64,000 nt of DNA from Litoribacter populi (GCF_007483685.1 NZ_VMKN01000001.1:1254297-1318296), one strand, 5' to 3'; counted from the first letter of the stretch, positions 1 through 9,573 are shown. Program-made: numbers and translations. The notes: a model not told the origin generated them from the letters alone.

Positions 1-2
1 AC

Positions 3-1814
3 AATGAGGCGGTATTACGTGTGTTGGAAAAAGCTTCCGAAAGCGATGAGTTCCAGGAAGGATCTGACCAGAGAAAAGCCGCTGACTTCTATCGTATAGG
101 TATGGACAGCACCTTGGCAGAAAATAGAGGCATGGAGCCTTTGAAGCCGTGGTTTGAGGAAATCGACCAGATCAGCAACGTGGAAGATCTGCAGGCCTAC
201 ATGGTCAAGCAGCAGAAAAAAGGCGGAGGCGCCTTCTTCGGACTTGGTGTCAACACCGACCTAAAGGATTCTGAGAAAATGGCTCTTTACGTTTCCCAAA
301 GCGGTTTGGGTCTTCCTGACCGTGATTATTATGTGGAGGACAACGAGAAGTTCAACGATCTTCGCCAAAAGTATCAGAAGCATGTAGCCTCAGCCTTGAA
401 GTTGGCCAACGTGGATGATGCCGAAGGAGCCGCGCAGCGTATCATGGATTTGGAGACTAGATTGGCAAAAGCCAGTAAGACCAGAATTGAAATGCGCGAC
501 CCAGAAGGTCGCTACAACAAATACACTTTGAGCGAAATGAACAAGCTTACGCCTTCATTTGACTGGAAAGGCTATTTGGCAGAGCTCAATGCAGATACCG
601 AAGAGGTGATTGTTTCTACGCCTAAATTTATGGAGGAAGTGGAGAAGATTATCAAGGAAGTTCCTGCCTCTACTTGGCAGGAATACTTGAAGTGGAATGT
701 AGTCAACAGTGCCTCTTCATACCTTAGCTATGATTTTGTGAAAAACAACTTCGATTTCTACGGCAAGGAACTTCAGGGTACCGACGAGATGAGACCAAGA
801 TGGAAGCGCGTACTTGCTACTACAGAAAGAGCAGCAGGTGAGGCTATCGGTAAGCTTTATACGGAGGAGTATTTCCCGCAGGAAGCCAAAGAGAAAGCCC
901 AGGAAATGGTGGACAACATCATGCTGGCCATGGGTGAAAGAATCAGAAATCTTGACTGGATGACCGATGAGACCAAAGAGAAAGCCCTTGAGAAATTGGG
1001 TACATTCAATGTAAAGATCGGTTTCCCTGATGAGTGGAAAAGCTATGCTGACCTAGAGGTGGACGGTGATCCGGAAACGGCAAGTTACTTTGATAATGCT
1101 ATGAAGTCCTCCGAATTCAGATTCAACGAGAACATCTCCAAATTAGGCAAGCCTATAGATAAGAATGAGTGGTTCATGACTCCTCAGACAGTAAATGCCT
1201 ATTACAACCCAACTTGGAACGAGATTGTGTTCCCAGCGGGTATCCTTCAGCCTCCTTTCTATGATTACAGAGCTGATGCTGCTGTGAATTATGGTGGTAT
1301 CGGTGGCGTAATCGGTCATGAGATCAGCCATGGTTTTGATGATCAAGGAAGCAGATACGATGCACAAGGAAACTTGAGAAACTGGTGGCAGGATGAGGAC
1401 TTGGAAAACTTCCAGGAAAGAACCGGTCAGTTGGTAGCTCAGTATGATTCCTACGAGCCATTGGACGGCGTGAATGTAAAAGGAAGCCTTACCTTGGGCG
1501 AAAACATTGGTGACCTTGGTGGTGTGTTAGTGGCTTTCGACGGTTTGAAAAAACACTTGGATGAGCACGGCAGACCTGAGTCCATCGACGGTTTTACACC
1601 TGAGCAAAGATTCTTCATCTCTTGGGCCACCATCTGGAGAACTAAGAGCAGAGAAGAAGCCCTGAGAACCCAGATCCAAACTGACCCTCACTCTCCAGCC
1701 ATGTATCGCGGCAACGGTCCACTTGTGAACATTGATGCCTTCTACGAAGCATTCAACGTACAGGAAGGCGACGGCATGTACAAAGCCCCTGAAGACAGAG
1801 TTAGAATCTGGTAA
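3..1814 (+). CDS. M13 family metallopeptidase (neprilysin/PepO-like), 5'-truncated by window edge
   Basis: Zinc endopeptidase of the M13 family, normally a periplasmic or membrane-anchored lipoprotein of about 680 residues that cleaves oligopeptides. The frame is open to the first bases of the window, so the N-terminus and any signal peptide are missing. Numbered from the GTG at position 21, the zinc motif HEISH is near residues 433-437. The family motifs NAYYNP and ENIGDLGG are present; the latter carries the third zinc-ligand glutamate near residue 494. The protein ends in RVRIW, matching the conserved hydrophobic M13 C-terminus. A strong terminator follows directly. The family is certain; the substrate is unknown. 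Confidence 0.93.
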   Translation, partial: NEAVLRVLEKASESDEFQEGSDQRKAADFYRIGMDSTLAENRGMEPLKPWFEEIDQISNVEDLQAYMVKQQKKGGGAFFGLGVNTDLKDSEKMALYVSQSGLGLPDRDYYVEDNEKFNDLRQKYQKHVASALKLANVDDAEGAAQRIMDLETRLAKASKTRIEMRDPEGRYNKYTLSEMNKLTPSFDWKGYLAELNADTEEVIVSTPKFMEEVEKIIKEVPASTWQEYLKWNVVNSASSYLSYDFVKNNFDFYGKELQGTDEMRPRWKRVLATTERAAGEAIGKLYTEEYFPQEAKEKAQEMVDNIMLAMGERIRNLDWMTDETKEKALEKLGTFNVKIGFPDEWKSYADLEVDGDPETASYFDNAMKSSEFRFNENISKLGKPIDKNEWFMTPQTVNAYYNPTWNEIVFPAGILQPPFYDYRADAAVNYGGIGGVIGHEISHGFDDQGSRYDAQGNLRNWWQDEDLENFQERTGQLVAQYDSYEPLDGVNVKGSLTLGENIGDLGGVLVAFDGLKKHLDEHGRPESIDGFTPEQRFFISWATIWRTKSREEALRTQIQTDPHSPAMYRGNGPLVNIDAFYEAFNVQEGDGMYKAPEDRVRIW

Positions 1815-1837
1815 GATTCCAGAATAAATGATAAATA

Positions 1838-1872
1838 AAAAAGCCTGATCAGCGATGATCAGGCTTTTTTTT
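1838..1872 (+). terminator. Rho-independent terminator after the M13 peptidase gene
   Basis: A 14-bp stem (AAAAAGCCTGATCA pairing with TGATCAGGCTTTTT) closes a GCGA tetraloop and runs into a T-tract. It lies 24 bp after the stop codon. Confidence 0.9.
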
Positions 1873-2362
1873 GGTTTATTATTTCTGTAGGAAATGTTCA
1901 GCTATAAAAGCTCAACCCTTTCAAGTTTTTGAGTTTCCGAAAAGATTTCTCCTTTGCGCTTCTTCGTTACTTTGCGGTTTAGTTTTTCATTCCTCCGCGT
2001 CGGGGCTCCGTGAAACTTGACGTCATCTCTTTTTGTGTAATTTCAAATTCTGGAGCATCTAAAAAATAGGGACTTTAACCCGCGAAGCAGCCTTTGTGTT
2101 CTTTCATTCCTTTGTGCCCTTAGTGCCCATTGTATCCCATTCTTCCGCGTGGGACTCCGTGACCTTTTGTTTTAGATTCTTCCCAAGAGTCACTCGGTCG
2201 AAAAAACGTGAATTTTACTACCTTTGTGCGACTTATTTTTTTTACTTCGGGCGACTTTGTGCCCCATTTTTTCCGCCTCTGGGCTCCGTGAAACTCAGTG
2301 CTTAACTCCGAGTAACTCTGTGTCCCCTTTCCGGTCTTCCGTCTCCCGTCTCCCGTCTCTTC
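1873..2362. repeat. 490-bp spacer of degenerate intergenic repeats
   Basis: No gene is seen here. The spacer is a mosaic of phrases that recur elsewhere in the window: TTTGTGCCCTTAGTGCCCAT, variants of CCGCGTnGGGCTCCGTGA, ACTCTGTGTCCCCTTT, and GTCTTCCGTCTCCCGTCTCC at 2333-2357. Similar cttTGTGcC-type spacers are known from many Bacteroidetes genomes. A short open frame at 2096-2305 is made entirely of this repeat and is not counted as a gene. Confidence 0.7.
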
Positions 2363-5161
2363 CTACCTAAACGAATCGAAGAAGCTTCTTCTCCTCGACA
2401 CCTTCAAATCCTGAAGTATCGACGATTTCACCCTGATATCAATGTTGTAGGAGGTAAACCTCCCGAAGGGTATCCAGTTGACGTTCATCTGCCAGCAGTG
2501 AAGGTCACGGGCGATGCCAATCATGGACTGGGTGATCTGGGTAGTGGAAAGGTCAACACCTGTGTTGAAGTTGATCTTCCACTTTTCGGAGAAACTAACA
2601 TCACCCGACACGTTCAGTGCCTGGGTCACGTTTGTTGTACCCGTAAAGGCTCTGTTGTAACTGAGGTTGTAGCCAAAAGTCAGATTCCACGGAATTTCCC
2701 AGTCTATGTATTGACTTGGATCAGCTACGATGCGGTCTATTTCATTCTGGGCAAACTCATTCATCACCCCGCCCTGGGCCATAAAATCATTGGTGATCTC
2801 ATCCCGCCTTTCGCCCGGACTTGTTTCCGAACGACTCGGGTTGATACTGCCATTTAAGTTTAGGGTCGCGTTCCGCAATCGTCCTATGCCTTGGCCACGG
2901 TTCCAAGCAAATGCATTTACCCGCTGCTCAGCTTGCTGACCTTGGGCATTGGTGACTGTACGGGTGGCATAGGGGTCCATGGTGGCAGAGACAAACACGC
3001 TCAATCGCTGGTCAAAGAATGCTGTCCTCGTATTGATGTTGATAGGAGCCAAGTTGAAAGAGTCGGCTGCCATGTTGTAATTAGATGCAAGGTTTAAGGT
3101 TTGAAGCACAGGCACCTTTTTGGTTTCCTCGGTTCCAGTGGTATCATTGGAGGTTTTTACTTTGGCTTCCACCACGTTTCTGATGGAAAGGTTTAGCGAT
3201 CGGGCTTCGCCCAAGGGTGGCCCACCAAAGATGGCACCTTGATAACGGCTGAAAAACTGTGTTCTTCCCGATTCGTCAACCTGTACCTCCTGGAAGTATC
3301 CATAACGTGGGTCGGCAAAATTGGGTGAATAGCTGAACCCGAAAGTTGGTTGCATGTGGTGCCTCACAGCCTCTACCTTGCTGCCTTTTCTAAAGGTATA
3401 AAAACCGTAGATGTTGGTCGAGAGGTTAAAGGATGAATTGAAGAAACCTGCTCTGTTGAATCCGTCAGACCTGATCTGATCCACACGCTGGGCTTCCTCA
3501 TTGTAGAAGTAATCGATTTGGTTCAGATACCAAAGCTCGGTGTAGTTGAAGCCTGCCGTACCTGTAAAATAACGGAAAAGCGTGAAGTTGGACGTCACCG
3601 GGATCGTATGCCTGAACCCATTATCCGCTTCCCTAAGTAACTGTGGCAAGTTGGCAAAGTTAAACGGCAATACCGGTGGGCCAATCAATGGATCAATGCC
3701 TTGGGTGGGATCAAATGGATCTGCCTGTTGAAATTGAGGCTGTGTGTTGACCCCCAAAGGGTTTGTTATTAAATTATTGATTGAGTTCTGTGCGTTGAAG
3801 TTCCAGGCTACGTTCAAAGTCTTCAAAGGCTCAAACTGAACGTTTCTAAATGGGTTTTGCCGGTTCATGTTGATTGCAATATCAGGAAGGACAACCCTTA
3901 CTTCATCTGTCTGTATATTCTGCGAATGTCGTAGGTTGACCGACATGCTGAAAGGAGTACCTGCAAAGGTCTTGCTGTAGGCGATGTTGGACGTGAATTC
4001 TGCGTTGATGTTTCGGGCAAAGTTCACCGGGTTTACCACTGCGTTGTTATAAGTTGTGGTACCGGCATTAACCGAAGCGGAAAAACGGCTGTTTCCGCGG
4101 GATTCCGGGGTATGCTGCCAGTTGACCCAAAATTCGTTGTAATCGACCTGAAACTCTTCTGTTTCCGGACTTTGGAACCTTTGGTAATCAAAGTTGAACC
4201 CTCCGCTGTATCGGTATCTTTTTCGGTAAAGAGTTGCGGCTTTGGCTCCATATCCACCTTTAGAGAATATTTCCCCGGTAAGTCTGGTATGTATATAATC
4301 GTTGAAAGCGAAATAATAGCCGAAATCTCTCAAAAAGAAACCCCTTACTTGTTCTTCACCATAGGTGGGAAAGAGTATACCGGAGGCCTTTTCCTGTTGA
4401 TCAGGGATGATCCCAAACGGCAAACCTAGCGGGGTGGGGATATTATTGAAGTGGAGGTTAAAAGGGCCGGCGATCACATGCTTGCCTCTGATGGATTTGA
4501 TTTTCCCTGATGCGATATGCCAATGTGGTTCGGCCAGGTTACAGGTGGTGTAAAAACCATCGGCCAGGTACACGCTACCGTCATCGTCTTTTTTTACCGT
4601 TTCCCCCCGCAGGAATCCTTCATCCTGCTCGGTCACCACATCGCTGATGATGGCCTTTTGGGTTTTGAAGTTATACCGCATCTCCTTCCGGATCTCATAG
4701 GTGGCGGGGCCTTCCTTAAAAACCGGATTTCCCTGAATACTGCCCAGGGTATCGGTGATACCGGAGGCGTAAAGCTCGCTCTTTTCCCAATCAATGACTA
4801 TATAATCAGCGTCGAGGCGAATGTTTCCGTATTCAAACCAGGCATCATTGTATAGATATACTTTATTTGAAGTGAAATCCGTTATAATACTGTCTTCAGC
4901 GTAATAATCTATCTGGGTCTGTATGTCGCCCTTTGGCACAACCGTTGTAGTATCGGTGCCGTCCGGAAGCGTGTCAGGGCCAGGTATAGGTATACTGTCA
5001 GGCCAAGCAGGCTGCGGAAGCAGGTTGGGATTGATGACTGTATCAGGAGCGGTAACACGCATTTCGGGCAGTCTTCTGCCTCGACGGTCTTGGCTAAAAG
5101 CGTCTAGATCAAGCAGGAATAATAAAAGGAAAGTTAAGAGAAGAAACCTATATTTCTGCAC
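2363..5161 (-). CDS. lptD: LptD/OstA-like LPS assembly outer-membrane protein
   Basis: Outer-membrane beta-barrel that inserts lipopolysaccharide into the outer leaflet as part of the Lpt pathway. The 932-residue length is typical of Bacteroidetes LptD. An N-terminal signal peptide (MQKYRFLLLTFLLLFLLDLDAFSQ) is followed by a Pro/Asp-rich linker. An OstA-like beta-jellyroll comes next, with YAEDSII, the YNDAWFEYGNIRLDADY segment and the hallmark YTTCNLAEPHWHI. The long Tyr/Phe/Asn-rich barrel ends in an aromatic residue two from the end (FFDSFR). It is divergently transcribed from the amidase gene with a 48-63 bp shared promoter region. Assigned from family resemblance; the essential partner LptE is not in the window. 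Confidence 0.88.
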   Translation of the reverse strand: MQKYRFLLLTFLLLFLLDLDAFSQDRRGRRLPEMRVTAPDTVINPNLLPQPAWPDSIPIPGPDTLPDGTDTTTVVPKGDIQTQIDYYAEDSIITDFTSNKVYLYNDAWFEYGNIRLDADYIVIDWEKSELYASGITDTLGSIQGNPVFKEGPATYEIRKEMRYNFKTQKAIISDVVTEQDEGFLRGETVKKDDDGSVYLADGFYTTCNLAEPHWHIASGKIKSIRGKHVIAGPFNLHFNNIPTPLGLPFGIIPDQQEKASGILFPTYGEEQVRGFFLRDFGYYFAFNDYIHTRLTGEIFSKGGYGAKAATLYRKRYRYSGGFNFDYQRFQSPETEEFQVDYNEFWVNWQHTPESRGNSRFSASVNAGTTTYNNAVVNPVNFARNINAEFTSNIAYSKTFAGTPFSMSVNLRHSQNIQTDEVRVVLPDIAINMNRQNPFRNVQFEPLKTLNVAWNFNAQNSINNLITNPLGVNTQPQFQQADPFDPTQGIDPLIGPPVLPFNFANLPQLLREADNGFRHTIPVTSNFTLFRYFTGTAGFNYTELWYLNQIDYFYNEEAQRVDQIRSDGFNRAGFFNSSFNLSTNIYGFYTFRKGSKVEAVRHHMQPTFGFSYSPNFADPRYGYFQEVQVDESGRTQFFSRYQGAIFGGPPLGEARSLNLSIRNVVEAKVKTSNDTTGTEETKKVPVLQTLNLASNYNMAADSFNLAPININTRTAFFDQRLSVFVSATMDPYATRTVTNAQGQQAEQRVNAFAWNRGQGIGRLRNATLNLNGSINPSRSETSPGERRDEITNDFMAQGGVMNEFAQNEIDRIVADPSQYIDWEIPWNLTFGYNLSYNRAFTGTTNVTQALNVSGDVSFSEKWKINFNTGVDLSTTQITQSMIGIARDLHCWQMNVNWIPFGRFTSYNIDIRVKSSILQDLKVSRRRSFFDSFR

Positions 5162-5224
5162 AGATTATTTCTAGTTTAATCAAAAATTTTCAATTTTTGC
5201 GTAAAGTTAATGTTATTAACGTTT

Positions 5225-6025
5225 ATGAAACGAACCCTTACAAAAAATATTCTAATTATTTCGATTCTCACACTCTGTGGGCTTTTTGCAGGATTTGTCC
5301 CCACTGGTGAGCGGGCCCCCGAATTCCGTCTCAAAAGGGTCGTAATCGATGCCGGACATGGGGGGCATGACCCTGGCACTTCCGGGGCTTCTTCCCGCGA
5401 AAAAGATATTTCACTAAAACTCGCCCTTCAGGTGGGGCAGTACATTGAGGAAAACCTTCCAGGCGTAGAAGTGATCTATACCCGGAAAACTGACGTATTT
5501 ATTCCCCTTAAGGAAAGAGCCAACATCGCCAACCGCAACAAGGCCGACCTTTTCGTGTCCATCCACTGCAATGCCACCGGCAACAGGGGAGTGGCTGGAA
5601 CGGAAACCTATGTTATGGGTAGCAAAAACTTTGACGCCAATTTTGATATCGTCAAAAGGGAGAATGCTGTAATTCTTATGGAGGATGACTATCAGGAAAA
5701 CTATGAAGGTTTTGACCCCAAAAGCCCTGAATCTTATATGATGTTCAACCTGATGCAGAAGGCCTACTTTTCCAATTCACTTTCCTTGGCCCAAAAGATA
5801 GAATCTGACTTCACCTCAAGAGTGCAGAGAAAGAGCCGTGGGGTGAAGCAGGCTCCATTCTATGTGCTTTGGACGACCAGTATGCCAAGCGTACTCATTG
5901 AAACAGGTTTCCTAACCAATTCCTCCGAGGAGCGGTTTCTAGCCAGTCCTAATGGACAAACGTATGTAGCTTCAGCAATTTACCGTTCTATCAAAGCTTA
6001 TAAAGAAGAGATTGAGTCGATGTGA
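5225..6025 (+). CDS. N-acetylmuramoyl-L-alanine amidase (Amidase_3)
   Basis: Zinc amidase that cleaves the lactyl-amide bond between MurNAc and the stem peptide, acting in the periplasm in cell separation or wall turnover. The domain shows DAGHGGHDPG (zinc His), the REKD glutamate, SIHCNA (zinc His) and LIETGFL (catalytic Glu). The start is set at ATG 5225, which begins a clean signal sequence (MKRTLTKNILIISILTLCG). An upstream in-frame ATG at 5210 would add five residues before it. The gene is divergent from lptD, a pairing that fits a shared envelope role. No LysM or SPOR domain is visible. Confidence 0.93.
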   Translation: MKRTLTKNILIISILTLCGLFAGFVPTGERAPEFRLKRVVIDAGHGGHDPGTSGASSREKDISLKLALQVGQYIEENLPGVEVIYTRKTDVFIPLKERANIANRNKADLFVSIHCNATGNRGVAGTETYVMGSKNFDANFDIVKRENAVILMEDDYQENYEGFDPKSPESYMMFNLMQKAYFSNSLSLAQKIESDFTSRVQRKSRGVKQAPFYVLWTTSMPSVLIETGFLTNSSEERFLASPNGQTYVASAIYRSIKAYKEEIESM

Positions 6026-6189
6026 TGGTGTAGGATGTTGGATGACGGAAGTCGGGTGACGGATGTTGGATGACGGATGGCGGATGTTGGAGTCCAAACT
6101 TCGTACTTCGTTCTTTGTACTTTATTTTTGATATCACTTTTATTGCTTCTATTTTAGCAAAAGCATATAAACCCAATAATTAATTTTTG
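6026..6189. repeat. Spacer with GGATGTTGGATGACGG-type and ACTTCGTACTTCG-type repeats
   Basis: Several head-to-tail variants of GGATGTTGGATGACGGA occupy 6028-6090. The phrase AACTTCGTACTTCGTTC follows at 6098-6114. Both families recur in other spacers, for example in reverse at 11177-11205. No promoter was identified with confidence. Confidence 0.6.
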
Positions 6190-7818
6190 ATGAATCTTGA
6201 ATACAATAAGAATGAGGACCTGAACAAGCAACTCATTTATAAGCTAGAGAAAAAGTTAAAACAAGTCCATCTGGGCGGCGGAGAGAAAAGAATAGCCAAA
6301 GAGCATGAAAAAGGCAAACTTACCGCCCGGGAAAGGATCGATTACCTTCGCGACAAGGATACTCAATTTTTGGAAATCGGGGCTTTTGCCGCTGATGGCA
6401 TGTACCAGGAAGAGGGTGGATGTCCCTCGGCAGGCGTAGTCACCGGTATCGGCTATGTAAGTGGCCGACAGTGCATGATCGTTGCTAATGATGCCACAGT
6501 AAAAGCCGGGGCATGGTTTCCCATGACGGCCAAGAAAAACCTCCGCGCCCAAGAGATCGCCATGGAAAACAGGATCCCAATTATCTACCTAGTGGATAGT
6601 GCCGGGGTGTTTCTTCCTATGCAAAACGAGATTTTTCCTGACAAAGAGCATTTCGGTCGACAGTTTAGAAATAACGCCAAAATGTCCTCCATGGGCATTG
6701 TGCAGGTTGCCGCTATTATGGGCAGTTGTGTGGCAGGAGGAGCTTACTTGCCAATCATGTCCGATGAGGCTTTAATTGTGGACAAAACGGGCTCCATATT
6801 CCTTGCGGGATCTTATTTGGTAAAAGCTGCCATCGGTGAAGATGTGGACAACGAAACTTTGGGCGGGGCCACCACCCATTGTGAGATTTCCGGCGTGACG
6901 GACAACAAATACGAAACAGATCAGGAGTGCCTGGATGCTATAAAGAAAATATTTTCAACCTTGGGAGCACCTGAGTCAGCCGGTTTTGACCGTATTGAAC
7001 CTCAGAAACCTGCAAAGGATGAAAAAGAAATCTTCGGAATGTTTCCTTCAGATAGGGTAAAACCTTATGACATGCGGGAGATTATCGGGAGGTTTGTCGA
7101 CAACTCGGAATTTGACGAGTATAAAGAAAGCTACGGGCAGACCTTGCTTTGCGGCACGGCCAGGATCGATGGCTGGGCTGTCGGTATCATTGCCAACCAG
7201 CGCAAGATCGTCAAAAACAAGAAAGGCGAAATGCAGATGGGCGGGGTGATCTATTCCGATTCTGCAGACAAAGCAGCCCGCTTTATCATGAATTGCAACC
7301 AACGCAAAATCCCTTTACTTTTCATCCATGATGTAAGTGGATTCATGGTTGGTAGTACGGCCGAACATGGTGGGATCATTAAGGATGGCGCCAAAATGGT
7401 GAACGCCATGGCTAATTCCGTAGTACCAAAATTCACCATTATCATTGGTAACTCCTATGGTGCGGGCAACTACGCCATGTGCGGAAAAGCCTATGACCCA
7501 CGCTTGATCTTCAGCTGGCCTACGGCTCAAATGGCTGTGATGAGTGGTGCTTCTGCTGCAAAGACTCTATTGCAGATCAAGGTGGCCAGCCTCAAGAAAG
7601 CTGGAGAGCAAATTACCAAGGACGATGAGGAAAAGTTGCTTAAGGAAATACAAGACAAATACTATGAGGAACTTAGCCCCTATTATGCCTCTGCTAGACT
7701 TTGGGTGGATGGGGTGATCAATCCGCTGGAAACCAGAAAAGTAGTGAGCATGGGTATAGAAGCCGCTAATCATGCCCCCATAACCGAGCGTTTTAATGTT
7801 GGAGTGATCCAAACTTAA
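6190..7818 (+). CDS. Acyl-CoA carboxylase carboxyltransferase (beta) subunit, methylcrotonyl-CoA carboxylase-like
   Basis: Carboxyltransferase subunit of a biotin-dependent acyl-CoA carboxylase that moves carboxyl from carboxybiotin to an acyl-CoA. The 542-residue crotonase-fold protein carries AGVFLPMQNEIFPDKEHFGR, MGSCVAGGAYLP, FLAGSYLVKAAIGE and GNSYGAGNYAMCG. These match the methylcrotonyl-CoA type (leucine degradation) better than the propionyl-CoA type. ATG 6190 is preferred over the TTG just before it. The alpha (biotin carboxylase/BCCP) subunit is not nearby, so substrate assignment is inference. A terminator follows. Confidence 0.9.
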   Translation: MNLEYNKNEDLNKQLIYKLEKKLKQVHLGGGEKRIAKEHEKGKLTARERIDYLRDKDTQFLEIGAFAADGMYQEEGGCPSAGVVTGIGYVSGRQCMIVANDATVKAGAWFPMTAKKNLRAQEIAMENRIPIIYLVDSAGVFLPMQNEIFPDKEHFGRQFRNNAKMSSMGIVQVAAIMGSCVAGGAYLPIMSDEALIVDKTGSIFLAGSYLVKAAIGEDVDNETLGGATTHCEISGVTDNKYETDQECLDAIKKIFSTLGAPESAGFDRIEPQKPAKDEKEIFGMFPSDRVKPYDMREIIGRFVDNSEFDEYKESYGQTLLCGTARIDGWAVGIIANQRKIVKNKKGEMQMGGVIYSDSADKAARFIMNCNQRKIPLLFIHDVSGFMVGSTAEHGGIIKDGAKMVNAMANSVVPKFTIIIGNSYGAGNYAMCGKAYDPRLIFSWPTAQMAVMSGASAAKTLLQIKVASLKKAGEQITKDDEEKLLKEIQDKYYEELSPYYASARLWVDGVINPLETRKVVSMGIEAANHAPITERFNVGVIQT

Positions 7819-7844
7819 TTCCTGCTTGGAAGTTTGTAAATTTG

Positions 7845-7887
7845 AAAACTGTTCCTGATATTATAATTATTGGGAACAGTTTTTTTT
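7845..7887 (+). terminator. Rho-independent terminator after the carboxylase gene
   Basis: AAAACTGTTCC pairs with GGGAACAGTTTT across an AT-rich loop and is followed by seven T. It overlaps the TTG at 7870 that could formally begin the next frame, which argues for a later start of that gene. Confidence 0.85.
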
Positions 7888-7890
7888 AAG

Positions 7891-8748
7891 ATGCAGGAAA
7901 GGAAGATGGAAAATTTGACGGACAAAGAATTGAACGCACTGGTTTCCTTGCTCGATGATGAGGACAGGGAGGTGATCAACCATGTGAGGGGTAAAATTAT
8001 CTCGCTAGGTACGGAAATTATCCCCTTTCTGGAGCAGAAGTGGGAGGAAAGTTTCAACCCCACCGTGCAGAAGGAAATTGAGGAACTGGTACATGAGTTG
8101 CAGCTTTCCCAGCTGAGAAGCCGCCTGCTGGAGTGGAAGGAATCCGAAAAGCAAGACCTGCTCACCGGCCTTTGGATACTCAATACCTACCAATACCCCG
8201 ATCTGGAATTTGATGAATTAAACGGGGAAATGCACCAGATATATTTTGAGGTCTGGACTTCTTTCAAAAACGACCTACAACCCTACGACCAGGTCCGCAT
8301 CATCAACAACGTACTTTTCAACAGGCTGAAATTCTCGGCCAACACCAAAAACTTCCATTCCCCTGGCAACAGCATGCTTAGCAATGTGTTGTCCACCAAG
8401 AAAGGCAACCCTATCAGTCTTTGCGCAATTTATTTACTGGTAGCCCAAAAACTAGGTATTCCGGTACATGGGGTCAACTTACCTAATCTATTTGTCTTGA
8501 TTTACATGAATGAGGAGCAATCCTTTTATATAAATGCGTTCAATAAAGGCTTGATCTTTAGTAAATCTGATATTTACCACTATTTGGAGCATTTAAAAAT
8601 AGCCCCTAAGGATGAGTTTTTTGAGCCTTGTTCGAGCATGGATATCATTAAGCGGATGTTCCGCAACTTGATCGTAGCTTATGAGCGCCTTGGGGATGTA
8701 GAAAAAACAGAAGAGGTAAAAGGCCTGCTGGATTTACTGAACGATTAA
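7891..8748 (+). CDS. SirB1/transglutaminase-like domain protein
   Basis: Cytoplasmic protein of the SirB1 N-terminal/transglutaminase-like family, about 285 residues. The N-terminal third is helical and acidic (HEAT-like: LVSLLDDEDREVINHVRGKI). The core holds NTKNFHSPGNSMLSNVL, KKGNPISLCAIYLLVAQKLG and GVNLPNLFVL, the conserved family block. In this family the cysteine of SLCAIY and a downstream His are the transglutaminase-like positions, but no activity is established. A purine-rich AGGAAAGGAAG sits just before an alternative ATG at 7906, so the true start could be either. The stop lies three bases from the convergent thioredoxin-fold gene. Confidence 0.85.
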   Translation: MQERKMENLTDKELNALVSLLDDEDREVINHVRGKIISLGTEIIPFLEQKWEESFNPTVQKEIEELVHELQLSQLRSRLLEWKESEKQDLLTGLWILNTYQYPDLEFDELNGEMHQIYFEVWTSFKNDLQPYDQVRIINNVLFNRLKFSANTKNFHSPGNSMLSNVLSTKKGNPISLCAIYLLVAQKLGIPVHGVNLPNLFVLIYMNEEQSFYINAFNKGLIFSKSDIYHYLEHLKIAPKDEFFEPCSSMDIIKRMFRNLIVAYERLGDVEKTEEVKGLLDLLND

Positions 8749-8751
8749 CTT

Positions 8752-9327
8752 TCAGTTTCGAGCACTCCTAGAGCGGATGTTGCAGCCTACTGCCCGAGTT
8801 TGAGAGGGGCTAGGGGAGGAGCGTCGCTGGATTTGGGTGAGGGCATTTTCCAGATATCGCTGACTAACACTACCCGGGGCCTGGGGATTGTTGTCAATGG
8901 CGCCCTGATATACCACCGATTGACCTGTGGGGCCACTGGTGATCACAAATACTTCTGGGAGCTTGCTAGCTTGAAGCATTCTGGTAACTTTTTGTTCCCC
9001 ATCCATCAGATAAGGGAAGCGAAAGCTTCTGCCCTTCATTTCATTTTCCGTTTCTTCGATGCTTCCCGCGTGTGGATTAATAAGGGCAAAAGAAAAATCG
9101 TTACTAAACCTGCTGGCAATATCTTTAATTCTGTCCTCATAAAGTTTGGAAAAAGGACAGGTGTTGGAGGTGAAAATCAAAACAGTACCCCGCTTGTCAT
9201 TTAGCTGATCTAATGAAACAGTTGATCCACTATTGGCATCCTTGAGCGCAAAATTCTCCACCCGCTGGGCCATGGAGAACAGCACAGGACCAATCATCAA
9301 AACCAGAAACAAGAGCGACCTTTTCAT
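8752..9327 (-). CDS. Secreted thioredoxin-fold/peroxiredoxin-like protein
   Basis: Exported AhpC/TSA-like thioredoxin-fold protein, probably a periplasmic thiol-redox protein. The start at 9327 gives a clean signal peptide (MKRSLLFLVLMIGPVLFSMAQ). The active-site region reads FTSNTCPFSKLYEDRI: only the first cysteine is kept, so this is a CxxS-type site. A second cysteine occurs near the C-terminus in AVGCNIR, a position seen in related Bacteroidetes proteins that could serve as resolving cysteine. The conserved cis-Pro segment is SKLPEVFVI. Whether it reduces peroxide or protein disulfides cannot be told from sequence. Confidence 0.8.
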   Translation of the reverse strand: MKRSLLFLVLMIGPVLFSMAQRVENFALKDANSGSTVSLDQLNDKRGTVLIFTSNTCPFSKLYEDRIKDIASRFSNDFSFALINPHAGSIEETENEMKGRSFRFPYLMDGEQKVTRMLQASKLPEVFVITSGPTGQSVVYQGAIDNNPQAPGSVSQRYLENALTQIQRRSSPSPSQTRAVGCNIRSRSARN

Positions 9328-9401
9328 TTCAGCCAGATTTAATTTATTTTTTATGATTATCCGCAATGATGCCAGTAACCATTAACTCCTTGTTTAAGGA
9401 G

Positions 9402-9573
9402 CCGGAAGTCAGAAGACCGAAGACCGAAGAGGCCGTAAATCTAGCTTTCAGCCAACTTTTCATTAGTTGATAGTATTTACTGGCAATAAAATGGATATAC
9501 AAATTATTTTTTAAATAAACTCGATACTACCGTCTTCCGTCTCCCGTCTCCAGTCTCCGGTCTCCGGTCTCCT
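9402..9573. repeat. Spacer with GAAGACCGAAGACCGAAG and GTCTTCCGTCTCC repeats
   Basis: A short GAAGACCGAAGACCGAAG run (about 9411-9432) faces the complementary phrase at 9530-9573 (CCGTCTTCCGTCTCCCGTCT and variants). The two arms could pair. The second arm abuts the stop codon of the phosphopantetheinyl transferase. Confidence 0.65.

Noticed and set aside
2096-2305. 69-codon open frame between the M13 gene and lptD
   Set aside because: Composed entirely of the degenerate TTTGTGCC/GGGCTCCGTGA spacer repeats; no protein-like pattern.
2498-2857. 119-codon frame antisense to lptD
   Set aside because: Shadow frame of the LptD barrel region; no family features.
8800-9204. 134-codon frame antisense to the thioredoxin-fold gene
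   Set aside because: Shadow frame; the signal peptide and CPFS motif define the minus-strand gene.
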